A stretch of 64,000 nucleotides of DNA from a bacterium C-53 (GTDB taxonomy: Bacteria; Bacillota; Clostridia; Lachnospirales; Lachnospiraceae). The position numbers and the translations under genes were made by a program. Under the pieces are notes generated by a model. That model did not search any database, was not told the origin of the DNA, and was given only the letters and a program-made list of their open reading frames with translations. Location: contig RAZD01000011.1 in NCBI GenBank assembly GCA_003612525.1, positions 44,817 to 108,816 on the forward strand, in the 5' to 3' direction. Position 1 is the stretch's first letter; each line of letters opens with the position of its first letter. This document shows positions 48,824-61,307 of this stretch, piece by piece.

Positions 48824-50827
48824 TTACTTTCTCAGCCGGAATTTGGATACCAGCTCCCGCAGCGCAGCCGCCTGACCGGACAACTCTTCGCTGGCAGCAG
48901 CGCTGGATTCGGCCGTATCCACATTATTCTTTACAACAACCGCAATCTGATCGATTCCATGACTGATTTCTTCCGCTGTGACAGCCTGCTGCTTTGTATA
49001 GTCTGCAATTCCGACAATCAGATCATCCATCTCTTCCGCCAGACCTGCCGCTACATACATCGATTTTGCCGTATCGTCAACTGCACTGACACCCTCTTCC
49101 ACAGAACTTATCGTCTCTCCGATCAGCTCTGTGGTTTCCTCTGCCGCAGCCGCCGATTTGCCTGCCAGCGTCCGAACCTCTTCGGCTACCACTGCAAAAC
49201 CTTTTCCGGCTTCTCCTGCCCGGGCCGCCTCCACTGCCGCATTGAGCGCAAGAATATTTGTCTGAAATGCAATATCATCAATGGTCTTCACAATCTTATG
49301 AATTGCATTGGATTTCTCACTTATCTTCTGCATGACTTCGGTCATGTTCCGCATCTTTGCATTACTGTCCAGGAGTCCCTTTCTGACCTCTTTTGAAATA
49401 CCACTGGCCTTTTGTGCACCCTGCGCAATCTTTTGCACGCTATCGGACGCATCGCCAATATATCCGGCCAATGCTTCCACTTCCGCCGCCTGTTCCGTAG
49501 AACCCTGAGACAGACTTACTGCGCTGTCGGAAATCTGTGCTGCACCGGCAGCAACATCCCTTGAAGATGCACTCATCTGCCCTATCACAATATTGAGTTC
49601 CACAGCAATCTCTTCCAGAGATTCCCTGATCTTTGCAAATTCGCCGGTATATTCACTTTTCAGTTCGTATGACAGATTTCCCCTTGCAATCTCCCGAAGC
49701 GTATCTGAAATTTCATTAATATATTTTATGTAATCACGAAGCCTCAGCGTAACCTGATTGAAATCATCCGCAAGGACACCCAGCTCATCCCTGGATCTGT
49801 ATCGGATAGACTGGTCCAGCTGCCCCTCTGCAATCCGGGTAGCCACCCGGCTCAGTTCCTTTACCGGTCTGCCAATAATCCGCCGCACCTGAATCGTCAC
49901 AAGCAGGGTCAGTATAAACACCGCAATGATCGATACCTTTATCATAATATCCGTAAGAATATAAAGTTCCGACAGCACCTCTCCTCTCGATACATAGGCA
50001 ACCGCTGCCCAGCTGCTTCCCTCAACTTCGGCTATTTCAATATAAGTATTTTCATAGAGGCTTAATCCCCTCTTCCCTGACCGAATCTGCTCCTCCACAT
50101 AGGCATACATACCGTCGGCCTCGCTCAGTTTCCCTCCAACCAATGCCTTGTCTTTATGTCCGATAATCATATCCGTGGCTGTGTCAACCAGAAAAATGCC
50201 GCCTGTATCCTCGATCTGAATATCGCTTACAATATCAGAAACAGCATCCAGATACACATCCGCCGCCGCGACGCCACGCACCGTGCCCTTTGCATCCTTT
50301 AACACACCCGATGCGCCCACTACATACGACTGGCTGTCCTCATCAAAATATACTTCTCTCAATACTACTTCTTCCGAATCAAGTCCATCCACATACCAAT
50401 CCTTTACCAGAGGATTGTACTCCGGCCCTGGCACAAAAGATGCATGGTACAGTGAGCCATCTGTAAGCGCCACATACAGTCCTGCCGGGTAAGCATCATT
50501 CTGTCCTGCCGTATGCTTGATGTACTCTGCCATTTCGGAAACATTCATATTCTCAAATTCTATGGCATCCCGCTGCGTTTCGAGCATTGTAAGTATCTGG
50601 TTTCTCCATGCCCTGGTTTCCTGAAGCGTTTTATCGGTTGTGGTATGTAATATTTCCTCGCTTTTCTGCAGCAATGTCCGGGACATCCGGTCATAGACTA
50701 CCGCTAACAGCGCTGACACGGCAATCGCAACGCTTATAACGACCGCTACCACCAATTTTATCGTAATTCCTACTCCTTTGCGCTTCGACCCCTTGTTTTT
50801 GGGCCCTCCCTCTTTTGTCTGATTCAT
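48824..50827 (-). CDS. Methyl-accepting chemotaxis protein with dCache sensor
   Basis: A 667-residue chemoreceptor. TM1 about 22-44; extracellular dCache domain about 50-280, with [31 protein letters not shown] and [18 protein letters not shown]2 about 293-314; HAMP; and the hairpin [40 protein letters not shown]. The start at 50827 (AAGGGA site) is preferred over an in-frame start 19 codons earlier that has no membrane-protein-like N-terminus. The PxYxxxxxxWYxxG-like pattern is that of amino-acid-type dCache sensors, only suggestive here. Confidence 0.92.
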   Translation of the reverse strand: MNQTKEGGPKNKGSKRKGVGITIKLVVAVVISVAIAVSALLAVVYDRMSRTLLQKSEEILHTTTDKTLQETRAWRNQILTMLETQRDAIEFENMNVSEMAEYIKHTAGQNDAYPAGLYVALTDGSLYHASFVPGPEYNPLVKDWYVDGLDSEEVVLREVYFDEDSQSYVVGASGVLKDAKGTVRGVAAADVYLDAVSDIVSDIQIEDTGGIFLVDTATDMIIGHKDKALVGGKLSEADGMYAYVEEQIRSGKRGLSLYENTYIEIAEVEGSSWAAVAYVSRGEVLSELYILTDIMIKVSIIAVFILTLLVTIQVRRIIGRPVKELSRVATRIAEGQLDQSIRYRSRDELGVLADDFNQVTLRLRDYIKYINEISDTLREIARGNLSYELKSEYTGEFAKIRESLEEIAVELNIVIGQMSASSRDVAAGAAQISDSAVSLSQGSTEQAAEVEALAGYIGDASDSVQKIAQGAQKASGISKEVRKGLLDSNAKMRNMTEVMQKISEKSNAIHKIVKTIDDIAFQTNILALNAAVEAARAGEAGKGFAVVAEEVRTLAGKSAAAAEETTELIGETISSVEEGVSAVDDTAKSMYVAAGLAEEMDDLIVGIADYTKQQAVTAEEISHGIDQIAVVVKNNVDTAESSAAASEELSGQAAALRELVSKFRLRK

Positions 50828-50987
50828 CTCTGATTCCCTTCTTTCCTTATCTTTTCTCGTAAAACAATTCTGTCTGCCCGGCACAATCTGTGTCTGCCAT
50901 AACCAGAATATCAGTTCTCCTCTGAAAATTGTACCATAATCATAAAAAGATTAAAATTCTTTTTCCCGGCAAATGTCTTATACTACA

Positions 50988-51566
50988 CTATTCTTTTTTG
51001 AATTTCTGTTGGTGAAATTCAGCCTGTTTTCTCACGATTTCAAGAAAATCCTTCTTCACGGCCTCATATTTGGCTGAATCCCGCAAAATTGCCGAGGGAT
51101 GGTACGTCGCAGTCAGCGCACAATCTTTCCGATAAGTCCACGTACCATGCTGCTTCGTAATTCTAAAATCCGGTGAAATAATGCGCTGCGCGGCGATGCG
51201 GCCGAGGCAGACAATAATCCTGGGCTTTAGCAGAAATGTCTCATATTTCAGATATGGAACACATGCTTCCTTTTCTTCCTCCTTCGGGTCACGATTGCCG
51301 GGAGGATGGCATTTCAAAATATTGGTAATATATACTTCCTCTCTGCTCAGCCCACAGTCCCAGAAAAGCCTGTCCAATATTTCCCCGGAGCTTCCGACAA
51401 ACGGAATTCCCTGCTGATCTTCCTGTGCCCCGGGCGCTTCGGCAATCAGCATAAGGTCAGCCTGACGGTTTCCACGCCCCATGACAGGCCGGTGTCTGGT
51501 CCGGCTTAATGCACACTGAGTACAATCAGCAATGTGCCTGTCAATATCATTCCATGTATATTGCAT
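50988..51566 (-). CDS. Uracil-DNA glycosylase, Fe-S type (family 4-like)
   Basis: A 192-residue uracil-DNA glycosylase that removes uracil from DNA. Four cysteines at 15, 18, 86 and 102 (CTQC, LKCHPPGNRDP, EACVPY) suit a 4Fe-4S cluster; IAEAPGAQEDQQGIPFVGSSGEILD is the active-site block and TYHPSAILRD the C-terminal motif. The start at 51566 has AAGGAG eight bases upstream; the in-frame codon 13 residues further up has none. Ends just before the chemoreceptor gene's upstream region. Confidence 0.9.
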   Translation of the reverse strand: MQYTWNDIDRHIADCTQCALSRTRHRPVMGRGNRQADLMLIAEAPGAQEDQQGIPFVGSSGEILDRLFWDCGLSREEVYITNILKCHPPGNRDPKEEEKEACVPYLKYETFLLKPRIIVCLGRIAAQRIISPDFRITKQHGTWTYRKDCALTATYHPSAILRDSAKYEAVKKDFLEIVRKQAEFHQQKFKKE

Positions 51567-51608
51567 AAGCTCTCCTTCGTGTAACCTGTCATTTCGCAAT
51601 GACACATA

Positions 51609-52049
51609 TTAAGCGTCTGCCTGAACCGTTTCCTCCGTTTCAAGTCCGGAAGTGCAATTTGGACATCTTGTCGCGTCAATTGCAATCTCGCTCTTGCAAA
51701 ACGGACATTTCTTTGTCGTCGGCGCAGCTTCTTCCGTTTCTTTTTTTATGAGTTTATCCCCCATACCGTTTACAACTTTCACAAGCAAAAATACGATAAA
51801 TGCCATAATGAGAAAGTTCACGACCGCAGTAATAAATTTTCCGTAGTTCAGCGTAACCTCGCCAAGCAGCTTCAAATGCAGCTGATCAAAATTCATTCCG
51901 CCAAACAATCCAAGCAGCGGGTTTATAATATCTTCTACCAGAGACGTCACGATACTTGTAAATGCGCCGCCTATAATGATACCCACCGCCATATCCATGA
52001 CATTGCCACGTGCGATAAACATCTTGAATTCATCCATAAATTTTTTCAT
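51609..52049 (-). CDS. mscL: Large-conductance mechanosensitive channel with C-terminal zinc ribbon
   Basis: A 146-residue MscL. FKMFIARGNVMDMAVGIIIGGAFTSIVTSLVEDIINPLLG is the TM1/pore signature, and YGKFITAVVNFLIMAFIVFLLVKVVN is TM2. Instead of the usual short amphipathic tail it ends with CPFC and CPNC pairs (a zinc ribbon of about 20 residues), a variant found in Firmicutes. It releases solutes on hypo-osmotic shock. Situated between the glycosylase gene and a long intergenic region. Confidence 0.95.
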   Translation of the reverse strand: MKKFMDEFKMFIARGNVMDMAVGIIIGGAFTSIVTSLVEDIINPLLGLFGGMNFDQLHLKLLGEVTLNYGKFITAVVNFLIMAFIVFLLVKVVNGMGDKLIKKETEEAAPTTKKCPFCKSEIAIDATRCPNCTSGLETEETVQADA

Positions 52050-52467
52050 CCGTATAATCCGCCTTTCTTTTGCTGTTTTTTCTTACGGAGCGCCATCTGA
52101 TTCTGTCAGTTGCCGAAAGTTTTGAGCTTTCGAAATATACCTGAATCTCAGACGCTTATGCCCGCAAATAAAAGTATACCATAACTGATTCAAAGGAATA
52201 CACTTATTTTCAAAAATTTTCCTTGCTTTCATCCTTTGCCTTACGGCGTTTCGTTCTCTGCGCTTTATCCTGTTGCGGCATACCGGCCTGCCTGTTACAA
52301 TATCTGATAGGAGACATCTTATGCGTGTATCACTTATCCACTGAGGGTATCTTACTCAAATCCATTTTTGAATCAGTCACAGTAAAATCTCAATCTTTTC
52401 GTAAGAAAAAAGAAGGATTTTATAATTAAATTTAATGTAAGATCAATATAGAAAGGAAGGATTCCTA
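52050..52467. promoter_or_regulatory. 418-bp gap between mscL and the VanR-like gene
   Basis: No gene seen. A plus-strand TATAAT (52421-52426), 41 bp before the regulator's ATG, may be the -10 of the two-component operon; its -35 is poor, consistent with activation by the response regulator. The minus-strand promoter for mscL could not be defined. Confidence 0.35.
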
Positions 52468-53166
52468 ATGCAGAAAGACAAATTGCTGATTGTTGATGAC
52501 GAACATGAAATCGCTGATCTGATTTCTCTTTATCTGAAAAATGAAGGGTTTCAGGTATTTAAGTTCTATAATGCAACGGATGCGCTCCGGTGCATTCAGA
52601 CCGAACAATTAGATCTGGCAATCCTGGACGTAATGCTTCCTGACATAAGCGGTTTCACACTATGCCAGCAGATTCGGGAGCAGTACCATTACCCAATTAT
52701 CATGCTGACAGCAAAAGGAGAAGGCATGGATAAAATCACCGGCCTTTCTCTGGGAGCGGATGATTATATGACAAAACCCTTCGAACCTCTTGAGCTGGTC
52801 GCCAGAGTAAAAGCACAGCTGAGAAGATACAAACACTATAATGCCAACCCCGATCACAAAGATGAAATGATCGTTCTTTCCGGACTGGTTCTGGATGTGA
52901 AGGCACACATATGCACATTAAACGACCAGCCTCTGTCCCTTACGCCTACGGAATTCTCCATTTTAGAGATCTTATGTCAAAACAAAGGCAATGTCGTCAG
53001 TTCTGAAGATCTGTTCCACAAGATCTGGAAAGATGAATATTATACAAAAAACAACAATACAATCACCGTGCACATCCGGCGTCTGAGGGAAAAGATGGGA
53101 GATTCGTATGAAAATCCGAAATATATTAAAACGGTTTGGGGGTATGGCTATAAAATTGAAGAATAG
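52468..53166 (+). CDS. VanR-like response regulator
   Basis: A 232-residue OmpR-family regulator. Receiver domain: LLIVDDEHEIADLI with the acidic pair, phospho-acceptor Asp in LAILDVMLPDISG, and the MLTAKGEGMDKITGLSLGADDYMTKPFEPLELVARV switch block. Winged-helix domain: LTPTEFSILEILCQNKGNVVSSEDLFHKIW and TITVHIRRLREKMGD. It is closest in look to VanR-type regulators and overlaps the sensor kinase gene by 23 bp, as vanR and vanS do. AAGGAAGG site upstream. Confidence 0.85.
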   Translation: MQKDKLLIVDDEHEIADLISLYLKNEGFQVFKFYNATDALRCIQTEQLDLAILDVMLPDISGFTLCQQIREQYHYPIIMLTAKGEGMDKITGLSLGADDYMTKPFEPLELVARVKAQLRRYKHYNANPDHKDEMIVLSGLVLDVKAHICTLNDQPLSLTPTEFSILEILCQNKGNVVSSEDLFHKIWKDEYYTKNNNTITVHIRRLREKMGDSYENPKYIKTVWGYGYKIEE

Positions 53167-54289
53167 ACAAAACAGTACCGATTATAATATGTTCCAGATC
53201 AAAATTATGCAGCGTTTCTGCATCAGCGCATTTATTTCCACTGTAATCGTTATAGGGCTGTATCTGTTTTTGTGGAAGCGCAGAATGGGGGACTGGATTG
53301 TACTCCTGCTGCACTTATGCATGGGTATTGACTCTGAAAAAGCATTCTATATCTATAATGATTATTTTCGCAATTTCAAGGAAATCTTTTTTGGAATCGC
53401 GATTGTCCTTGTCTTTCTGTTTCTGCTCTGGTATCTATTCCGTTGGATGACCCGATATTTCAGGGAAATCAACGACGGGATCGAAAGCCTTTTATCAGAC
53501 CGTGCAGAACCAATCTGGCTCTCTCCTGAGATGAGGCCATTTGAAATCAAGCTGAATACGGTTCAAAATATTCTGGCCCAACGGGAACAGGATGCAAGAA
53601 ATGCAGAACAGCGGAAAAATGAATTAGTCATGTATCTGGCTCATGATATACGTACCCCGTTGACTTCTATCATCGGTTATCTCAAAATATTGGAGGAGAT
53701 TCCTAACCTTCCGGAGGCAGAAAAGGAAAAGTACATCCATATTTCCCTGGAAAAGACTTATCGCCTGGAAAATATGATTCATGAATTTTTTGAAATTACC
53801 CGCTATAATACTCAGAAAATCACGATCGCTCCCAAAATGGTTGACCTCTATTATCTTCTGGTACAGGTGATAGACGAACATGTCCCCCGATTCACAGAAC
53901 ATGGAAATTATATTACGTTCCATGCAAAAGACCCGCTGGATATAAACGGTGACCCGGAGAAACTGGCGCGCGTGTTCAATAATCTCCTTAAAAACGCGGC
54001 AGCGTACAGCAGCGCCGGAACCGAAGTAATTGTGAGTGCGGAGGAAACACCGGAAAATGTCATTGTTACCGTCAGCAATTATGGAAAAATCATTCCGGAC
54101 GACAAACTGGATACGCTGTTTGAAAAATTTTATCGTCTGGATGAATCACGTACATCAGATACTGGCGGCACAGGTCTGGGACTTGCCATCGCAAAGGAAA
54201 TCGTTACTCTGCACGGCGGAACAATCACAGTCGCCAGTGCAAATGGCCAAACCACCTTTACCGTGGTACTGCCTGGTGCAAAGAAGTAA
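53144..54289 (+). CDS. VanS-like sensor histidine kinase
   Basis: A 381-residue membrane histidine kinase. The start at 53144 gives MAIKLKNRQN, like VanS proteins, with GGGGG upstream; an earlier in-frame start at 53108 would extend into VanR sequence. Two membrane segments (about 20-40 and 80-100) flank a short extracellular loop. The H box is NELVMYLAHDIRTPLTSIIGYL; N box VFNNLLKNAAAYSSAGTEV; G boxes DTLFEKFYRLDE and GGTGLGLAIAKEIVTLHGG. It probably senses cell-wall stress and controls the downstream VanY gene. Confidence 0.88.
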   Translation: MAIKLKNRQNSTDYNMFQIKIMQRFCISAFISTVIVIGLYLFLWKRRMGDWIVLLLHLCMGIDSEKAFYIYNDYFRNFKEIFFGIAIVLVFLFLLWYLFRWMTRYFREINDGIESLLSDRAEPIWLSPEMRPFEIKLNTVQNILAQREQDARNAEQRKNELVMYLAHDIRTPLTSIIGYLKILEEIPNLPEAEKEKYIHISLEKTYRLENMIHEFFEITRYNTQKITIAPKMVDLYYLLVQVIDEHVPRFTEHGNYITFHAKDPLDINGDPEKLARVFNNLLKNAAAYSSAGTEVIVSAEETPENVIVTVSNYGKIIPDDKLDTLFEKFYRLDESRTSDTGGTGLGLAIAKEIVTLHGGTITVASANGQTTFTVVLPGAKK

Positions 54290-54415
54290 TCATATTGTCA
54301 CATTTTCTTAGGAAAAGGGCAACTCAATATTCAGAATCGCAAGGCCTTTGTCCGGTAAAATCATTTACAGACAAGGGCTTTATAACATGAATTATGAAAG
54401 GAGTTGTAAATTTCC

Positions 54416-55321
54416 ATGAAAGACTATATGAAAAAACCTGAAACCCTGCCTGTCTCCGGATATAAGAAACACAAACGCCGCCGGGTAAAGCGCAATCTGT
54501 TTCTGTCTGCTGTTCTTATAACCGGATGCCTTGTAATTCTTTCTTCAATTACAGGCGGCACGGTTCACGGAGAAAACACGCTCAATGATATTGAAACCGT
54601 ACCGGAGATGCCCGTTGAAATTCCGCAAAGCAGCAAGGCGCCAACAGATGCGGAAAAGAAAAGCACGGATACCCCCTGGTATCTCACGCTGGTTAACCGG
54701 GAAAATCCCCTCCCAGAAGACTATTTGGAATATCAAATTCATCTGGTCGACGTGCCGGGCAGCGAAAAGGTGGACGAGCGAATCTATGACCCGCTTATGG
54801 AAATGCTGGATGCAGCCGGGGAATTAGGGCCGATAGTCGTTTCCGGATATCGAACCGCCGAAAAGCAGCAAAGTCTGTATGATGAAAAGATAAAAGAATA
54901 CCAAAGACAAGGTTACTCAGAAAGCGAATCCATAGAATTGGCGCAGCAATGGGTTGCTGAGCCCGGAACCAGTGAACATCAATTAGGGTTGTCTGTAGAC
55001 ATCAACGGCGCATCCTATGACATCTATCTCTGGCTTCAGGAAAACAGCTACAAATATGGTTTCATATTCCGCTACCCCGGAAATAAAACGGATATTACCG
55101 GTGTAGCAGAGGAGGTATGGCACTATCGCTATGTTGGGAAAGAGGCCGCCAGAGCAATTTACGAACGCGGAATCTGCCTGGAAGAATATCTGGAAAATCC
55201 GCAAAGTGCAAATACTCAGGCTTCGCAGGAGCCAGACTCACAGGAATCCTGTGTGCAAAATGAAACAGCGCCGGAAGCATATGAGCTGTATGAAGGCGAA
55301 TGGATTCCTGCCATACCATAA
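54416..55321 (+). CDS. VanY-type D,D-carboxypeptidase
   Basis: A 301-residue membrane-anchored peptidoglycan carboxypeptidase of the VanY/LAS family. A basic N-terminus and TM about 26-46; then the catalytic domain with SEHQLGLSVDI (SxHxxGxxxD, zinc ligands His188 and Asp195) and EEVWHYRYVG (Glu233, His236). It trims terminal D-Ala from peptidoglycan precursors. An acidic, glutamine-rich tail of about 35 residues is an addition. It follows the VanRS-like pair by 126 bp in one transcription unit. vanH, vanA/G ligase and vanX are absent. Confidence 0.9.
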   Translation: MKDYMKKPETLPVSGYKKHKRRRVKRNLFLSAVLITGCLVILSSITGGTVHGENTLNDIETVPEMPVEIPQSSKAPTDAEKKSTDTPWYLTLVNRENPLPEDYLEYQIHLVDVPGSEKVDERIYDPLMEMLDAAGELGPIVVSGYRTAEKQQSLYDEKIKEYQRQGYSESESIELAQQWVAEPGTSEHQLGLSVDINGASYDIYLWLQENSYKYGFIFRYPGNKTDITGVAEEVWHYRYVGKEAARAIYERGICLEEYLENPQSANTQASQEPDSQESCVQNETAPEAYELYEGEWIPAIP

Positions 55322-55343
55322 ATGCTCCGGTAACTCAATTTAT

Positions 55344-55377
55344 AAAGGGGCACATCATGATATGCCCCTTTCTTTTG
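55344..55377 (+). terminator. Terminator after the VanY gene
   Basis: Stem AAAGGGGCA / TGCCCCTTT with a 10-base loop followed by CTTTT, 22 bp after the stop. Confidence 0.85.
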
Positions 55378-55415
55378 GGGCTATATCATTTCCGCTGCTT
55401 CACACAGCCCCGCAA

Positions 55416-55444
55416 TTGACAATCCCCTCTGCATACTGTAGACT
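55416..55444 (+). promoter_or_regulatory. Promoter of the RpiR-type regulator
   Basis: TTGACA (55416-55421) and TAGACT (55439-55444), 17-bp spacer, 43 bp before the ATG. Confidence 0.7.
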
Positions 55445-55487
55445 GACGATATGAACAAAATGCAATGACACAGTCTGGAGGACATAT

Positions 55488-56327
55488 ATGCTTTTAACAG
55501 ATTCTTTAAAACAGCAGTCCAATTTCTCGGACTCCGAACGGATAATAGCAAACTATATCCTGAATAACCCTCAAAAAACAGCGGAAATGAATATCCGGGA
55601 ATTGGCATCCTCTACTTTTTGCAGTACTGCCACCATATCACGCTTCTGTAAAAAAATAGGAGTTGATAATTTCAGCCGTTTTAAACTGCAATTAGCTTCC
55701 GAATTGTCCTCTTCTGGAAACACACGGCGAATCGAATATAATTTTCCGTTTCTTCCTTCCGATACCATTACCGATATCAAACAGACCATTAAGAGTCTCA
55801 GTCTCCAGACGATCAATGACAGTGATTCGTTTATTGATGTGGAGTTAGTTTATACAGCCGCCAAACTGATAGATGCCGCCCGTCAAATTGACATTTATGC
55901 TGACGGAAATTCCTTAGTATCCGCCATAGACCTTCACAATAAACTTCTGTGGATAGATGAAAACAGCAACCTTGAATTGATCAGGGGGCTCCAGCGGTTA
56001 AAAGCAAGTGCGGCTCCATCCGACAGTCTTGCCATTATTTTTTCCTATTATGGCACTTCCGAAAAAAGCATTCATATTGTTAAAACCCTGAAGGAAAAAA
56101 ACACACCTTACCTGTTAATCACCGGCCCAAAACTCAATCCCTTATGTATTCATGCCCGCCTGACCATTCATGTACCCCCGGTAGAAGAATCCCTGTATAA
56201 AATCGGCCCTATGTCATCTCGTATTGCAATGACTTTTGTCAATGATTTACTCTATTCCCTTCTTTTTTCACTGCATTATGAGAAGAATAAGAGTACCTTG
56301 CTGCGCCCGTCTTTCCCGAAACCATAA
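55488..56327 (+). CDS. RpiR-family transcriptional regulator
   Basis: A 279-residue regulator with an N-terminal helix-turn-helix (FSDSERIIANYILNNPQKTAEMNIRELASSTFCSTATISRFCKKIGVDNFSRFKLQLASEL) and a C-terminal SIS sugar-phosphate-binding domain (IDIYADGNSLVSAIDLHNKL, then DSLAIIFSYYGTSEKSIHIV). It is convergent with, and 7 bp from, the GH1 gene of the second beta-glucoside operon, which it probably controls by sensing a 6-phospho-sugar. GGAGG site upstream. Confidence 0.9.
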   Translation: MLLTDSLKQQSNFSDSERIIANYILNNPQKTAEMNIRELASSTFCSTATISRFCKKIGVDNFSRFKLQLASELSSSGNTRRIEYNFPFLPSDTITDIKQTIKSLSLQTINDSDSFIDVELVYTAAKLIDAARQIDIYADGNSLVSAIDLHNKLLWIDENSNLELIRGLQRLKASAAPSDSLAIIFSYYGTSEKSIHIVKTLKEKNTPYLLITGPKLNPLCIHARLTIHVPPVEESLYKIGPMSSRIAMTFVNDLLYSLLFSLHYEKNKSTLLRPSFPKP

Positions 56328-56334
56328 TGCCATA

Positions 56335-59614
<3,280 letters not shown>

Positions 59615-59653
59615 TTTCTCCTATTCTCCTTTACAATAATTTTCCAATCGTCC

Positions 59654-60412
59654 CTATCCTCTTCCGTTCCACTGCATTTCTTCTACAACCTCCGCCGATA
59701 TAAGGGATAGTGCATCCCTGTCCGCAATTACAGTCAAACTTGGATGTAACTTTAAAATAGTTGATGGTATACTCTCATCTACGATATCCGTTGCTATCAG
59801 CGCCCGAATTGCTTCCGCTTTTTCTTTCCCGCTCGCCAGAAGCAATAGCTGCCTGGATGCCATAATGCTCCTCGGACCCATTGTAATTAAAAAATCAGGA
59901 ACCTGGCTGACATTTCCCCCAAACATCAAATGAGCAATCCGTTCCCTGTCATGAGGATAAACAGGTAATTTTACCGTCTGATTCCCCCACTTTGTTTTTC
60001 CTGGCGTATTGCTGCAAAAATGGCCGTCTCTGCCAATTCCCAGCACACATAAATCCAGGCCTCCATCACATGCAACCAATTTGTCATATGTCTGGTAATT
60101 TTTATCTGTCAGCGTATGAATTCTTGCTTCCGGTATGCATGCCGGTTCATAAAAATATTTTTTAAGGCTTTCCATTGTAATTCCATCCCGCTCTTCTCCA
60201 CGATATGGAATTTCATCAAAGTTATAAAAATGCACATACCCCAAAACATCCCGTTCCCGAATATATTCCACAAGATATCCATACATCCCAATTGGCGTAC
60301 TGCCGGCTGTCACTGCCGCATTCCTGCGCTGACGGCTATCTGCCATACTGCAAAAACAGTCCGCAGCCGTGCGGCTCATTCCATCATAATCCTCCGCAAC
60401 GATAAGGTGCAT
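59654..60412 (-). CDS. Glucosamine-6-phosphate deaminase/6-phosphogluconolactonase-family protein
   Basis: A 252-residue NagB/RpiA/SOL-superfamily protein. AAVTAGSTPIGMYGYLVEYI is the phosphate loop, VHFYNFDEIPYRG the active-site Asp/Glu stretch, and LCVLGIGRDGHFCSNTPG the conserved NagB block (with Cys-Ser in place of the usual IAFNEPG). It is the first gene of the beta-glucoside operon, so the true substrate may be an amino- or keto-sugar phosphate related to the imported glycoside rather than GlcN-6-P. Start at 60412 has GGAGGG; an in-frame ATG nine codons earlier does not. Confidence 0.85.
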   Translation of the reverse strand: MHLIVAEDYDGMSRTAADCFCSMADSRQRRNAAVTAGSTPIGMYGYLVEYIRERDVLGYVHFYNFDEIPYRGEERDGITMESLKKYFYEPACIPEARIHTLTDKNYQTYDKLVACDGGLDLCVLGIGRDGHFCSNTPGKTKWGNQTVKLPVYPHDRERIAHLMFGGNVSQVPDFLITMGPRSIMASRQLLLLASGKEKAEAIRALIATDIVDESIPSTILKLHPSLTVIADRDALSLISAEVVEEMQWNGRG

Positions 60413-60437
60413 ATTCTCAATCCCTCCTTTCAACGGC

Positions 60438-60466
60438 ATTATAAAAAACTAACAAAACAAATACAA
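60438..60466 (-). promoter_or_regulatory. Promoter of the second beta-glucoside operon
   Basis: Minus-strand TTGTAT (60461-60466) and TATAAT (60438-60443), spacer 17 bp, 25 bp before the first gene's ATG. Confidence 0.7.
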
Positions 60467-60523
60467 TAAAATCAGGGAAACTTAAAAATAGTTTACATTT
60501 TTATGCTTCCACTAATAATTTTT

Positions 60524-60541
60524 ATGTAACTTTTTTTACAT
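60524..60541. promoter_or_regulatory. Inverted repeat, candidate RpiR operator
   Basis: ATGTAA-CTTTTT-TTACAT, about 58 bp upstream of the promoter -35. A related half, AAAATGTAAAC on the minus strand, occurs nearer the promoter (about 60490-60500). Candidate binding sites for the operon's RpiR regulator. Confidence 0.4.
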
Positions 60542-60630
60542 TTTGGCGGTACATAGTTTATTTTGATTGTAAGTAGTGGTCATGAACGGGGGACTGTATG
60601 CATAGATGAAAATGAGGGCGAATAGGAAGT

Positions 60631-60758
60631 CCAATTCGTGGATCAGCAGTTTTCAGCCACGAATTGGCAACAGCAAAAATCCAGACAGTCAAGGGTTTAA
60701 GAGTAGAGACTTTTTTGCGCCCTTTGCGAAAAATACTACTCGTCCCTTGACAGTCTGG
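60631..60758. repeat. Pair of strong stem-loops, probable mobile-element or structured-RNA remnant
   Basis: First stem: CCAATTCGTGG (60631-60641) with CCACGAATTGG (60657-60667). Second: CCAGACAGTCAAGGG (60681-60695) with CCCTTGACAGTCTGG (60744-60758), perfect 15-bp arms enclosing a nested GAGTAG/CTACTC stem and a T-run/A-run pair. Lies in the 416-bp stretch without a gene upstream of the NagB-like operon. A 100-residue open frame across it is broken up by the stems and is not convincing. Confidence 0.65.
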
Positions 60759-60828
60759 ATAGTTGGAACGGACATAGAACAGAGATTGTGTTGGAGGACT
60801 TTTTACTATGAAAATATGATACCAATCA

Positions 60829-61170
60829 TTGAGAAGGCTCCTGCTGTTCCTGGCTCAAGATACTGTAAACGCACTTACAGATTTGCTCAATTTCTATCCG
60901 GACAATAGACGGTTTTGTCTATTTGTCCAGTATTATGGATTTATTTTCCAGAAATTCATACATGCCGAATACAATATGTACCATAACAGCATTGATATAA
61001 CCACTTTTGATAGGTATCTCCTAAGGATTAACTGCAATAAGTCTGAAGATGGGTTAAAGACTACTCCATGCTCTCAATGTACCTTAAATGCTCTGGCAAT
61101 AGATGAGCCGCTTGAATATGCAAGGCTCTATTCTGAAATAAAAAAGGCAGCGGATTGTCTGCTAAGATAA
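60829..61170 (+). CDS. Unidentified short ORF, probable remnant of a mobile element gene
   Basis: A 113-residue frame opened by a TTG with no ribosome site. The product (FYPDNRRFCLFVQYYGFIFQ, then DRYLLRINCNKSEDG, a PCSQC cysteine pair and EYARLY) has natural-looking protein composition but I do not recognise it. It follows the stem-loop pair by 70 bp in an island-like patch. Probably the tail or fragment of an accessory-element gene. Treat as tentative; 61171-61307 downstream shows nothing. Confidence 0.4.
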   Translation: MRRLLLFLAQDTVNALTDLLNFYPDNRRFCLFVQYYGFIFQKFIHAEYNMYHNSIDITTFDRYLLRINCNKSEDGLKTTPCSQCTLNALAIDEPLEYARLYSEIKKAADCLLR

Positions 61171-61307
61171 CCGCTACCCAAAGGTAAACAATATTCAATT
61201 GTCATATCTGCCTTTTTAATTGATTCTATAAGTAGAGCAAAGAAAAGCACTTACTATAATTTCGCTCGCCAAATGGGAAATCACCTCATATATTATCTGA
61301 AATTTAT

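Noticed and set aside
52468..55321. Glycopeptide (vancomycin) resistance cluster
   Set aside because: Only VanR/S-like and VanY proteins are present; the ligase, VanH and VanX needed for resistance are absent.
60606..60908. 100-residue open frame across the stem-loop element
   Set aside because: Most of it is the inverted repeats; no ribosome site and composition dictated by the stems.
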